From: Pseudomonadota bacterium | Lineage (GTDB): Bacteria > Myxococcota_A > Polyangia > Polyangiales > Polyangiaceae | Direction of reading: 5' to 3' | DNA length: 52,234 bases | NCBI GenBank assembly: GCA_023398955.1 | Contig: JAEWRL010000214.1 | Location: 1 to 52,234 of the forward strand | Shown: in pieces, positions 52,097 to 52,234 of the stretch | Layout: the number at the start of each line of letters is the position of its first letter | Numbering within the stretch: the stretch's first letter is position 1 | Translations under genes and position numbers: made by a program | The notes under the pieces: generated by a model | What the model was told of the DNA's origin: nothing | The model's input: only the letters and a program-made list of their open reading frames with translations | Database searches by the model: none

Positions 52097-52234
52097 GAAG
52101 CGTCCCGATCGCCGGCAGAGTCAAAGCCACACCGACACCGAGCTGAAGAGCCGAGCGTCCGCGAATCTGGAGGCACCGACGGCCGTGACCGCGAGCGCAC
52201 AGACGCGGAATCGTCACTCGAAGCACCCCCCGAA

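Overview
The window is high-GC bacterial DNA, dense with genes and defence functions. CHAT-domain and AAA/DUF1703 relics, Ala/Arg-rich proteins and frequent GTG starts suggest a myxobacterium or a relative, but no marker gene proves this. I see no rRNA, tRNA or CRISPR array. The whole window reads as a defence island with decaying mobile-element debris at its seams.

Left flank (1-7.0 kb): mostly broken or orphan genes. There is a CHAT-protein tail, an AAA/DUF1703 pseudogene, an intact helical protein of unknown function, a 10-unit 21-bp tandem repeat, a small membrane-anchored protein, two converging remnants of an integrase-type IS, and a frameshifted DUF4238 gene.

Core operon (33.85 down to 7.24 kb, minus strand): one run of 14 genes, possibly 15, almost all joined by 4-bp ATGA/GTGA overlaps. 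In transcription order they are: an HTH_17 regulator, an unknown protein, pglW (NERD plus two kinase-like domains), an OLD/RecF-type ATPase, a short DUF4276 protein, pglX (adenine methyltransferase), a P-loop ATPase, two unknown small proteins, pglY, pglZ, brxD, brxHI, and then hamA and hamB of Hachiman. A complete type 2 BREX system is therefore fused to a complete Hachiman system in one translationally coupled unit, with five non-canonical genes embedded.

Right segment (34.5-51.6 kb): about 16.4 kb bounded by two direct repeats of roughly 740 bp. Each repeat carries two small genes and ends in the 3' tip of a DUF559 nuclease gene. Between the repeats lie an HNH remnant, a broken hsdR with an AlbA_2/ATPase partner but no hsdM or hsdS, and an intact three-gene cassette (unknown protein, Tdp1-like PLD phosphodiesterase, SNF2 helicase). 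Also there are a Lit/U49-like HExxH peptidase, an integrase relic, a truncated rhuM and a Fic toxin with a small partner. The layout looks like a segment integrated by recombination between repeats, or a tandem duplication.

Best candidates for something undescribed: the BREX2-Hachiman supra-operon with its embedded genes, and the three-gene PLD/SNF2 cassette at 41.5-47.4 kb.
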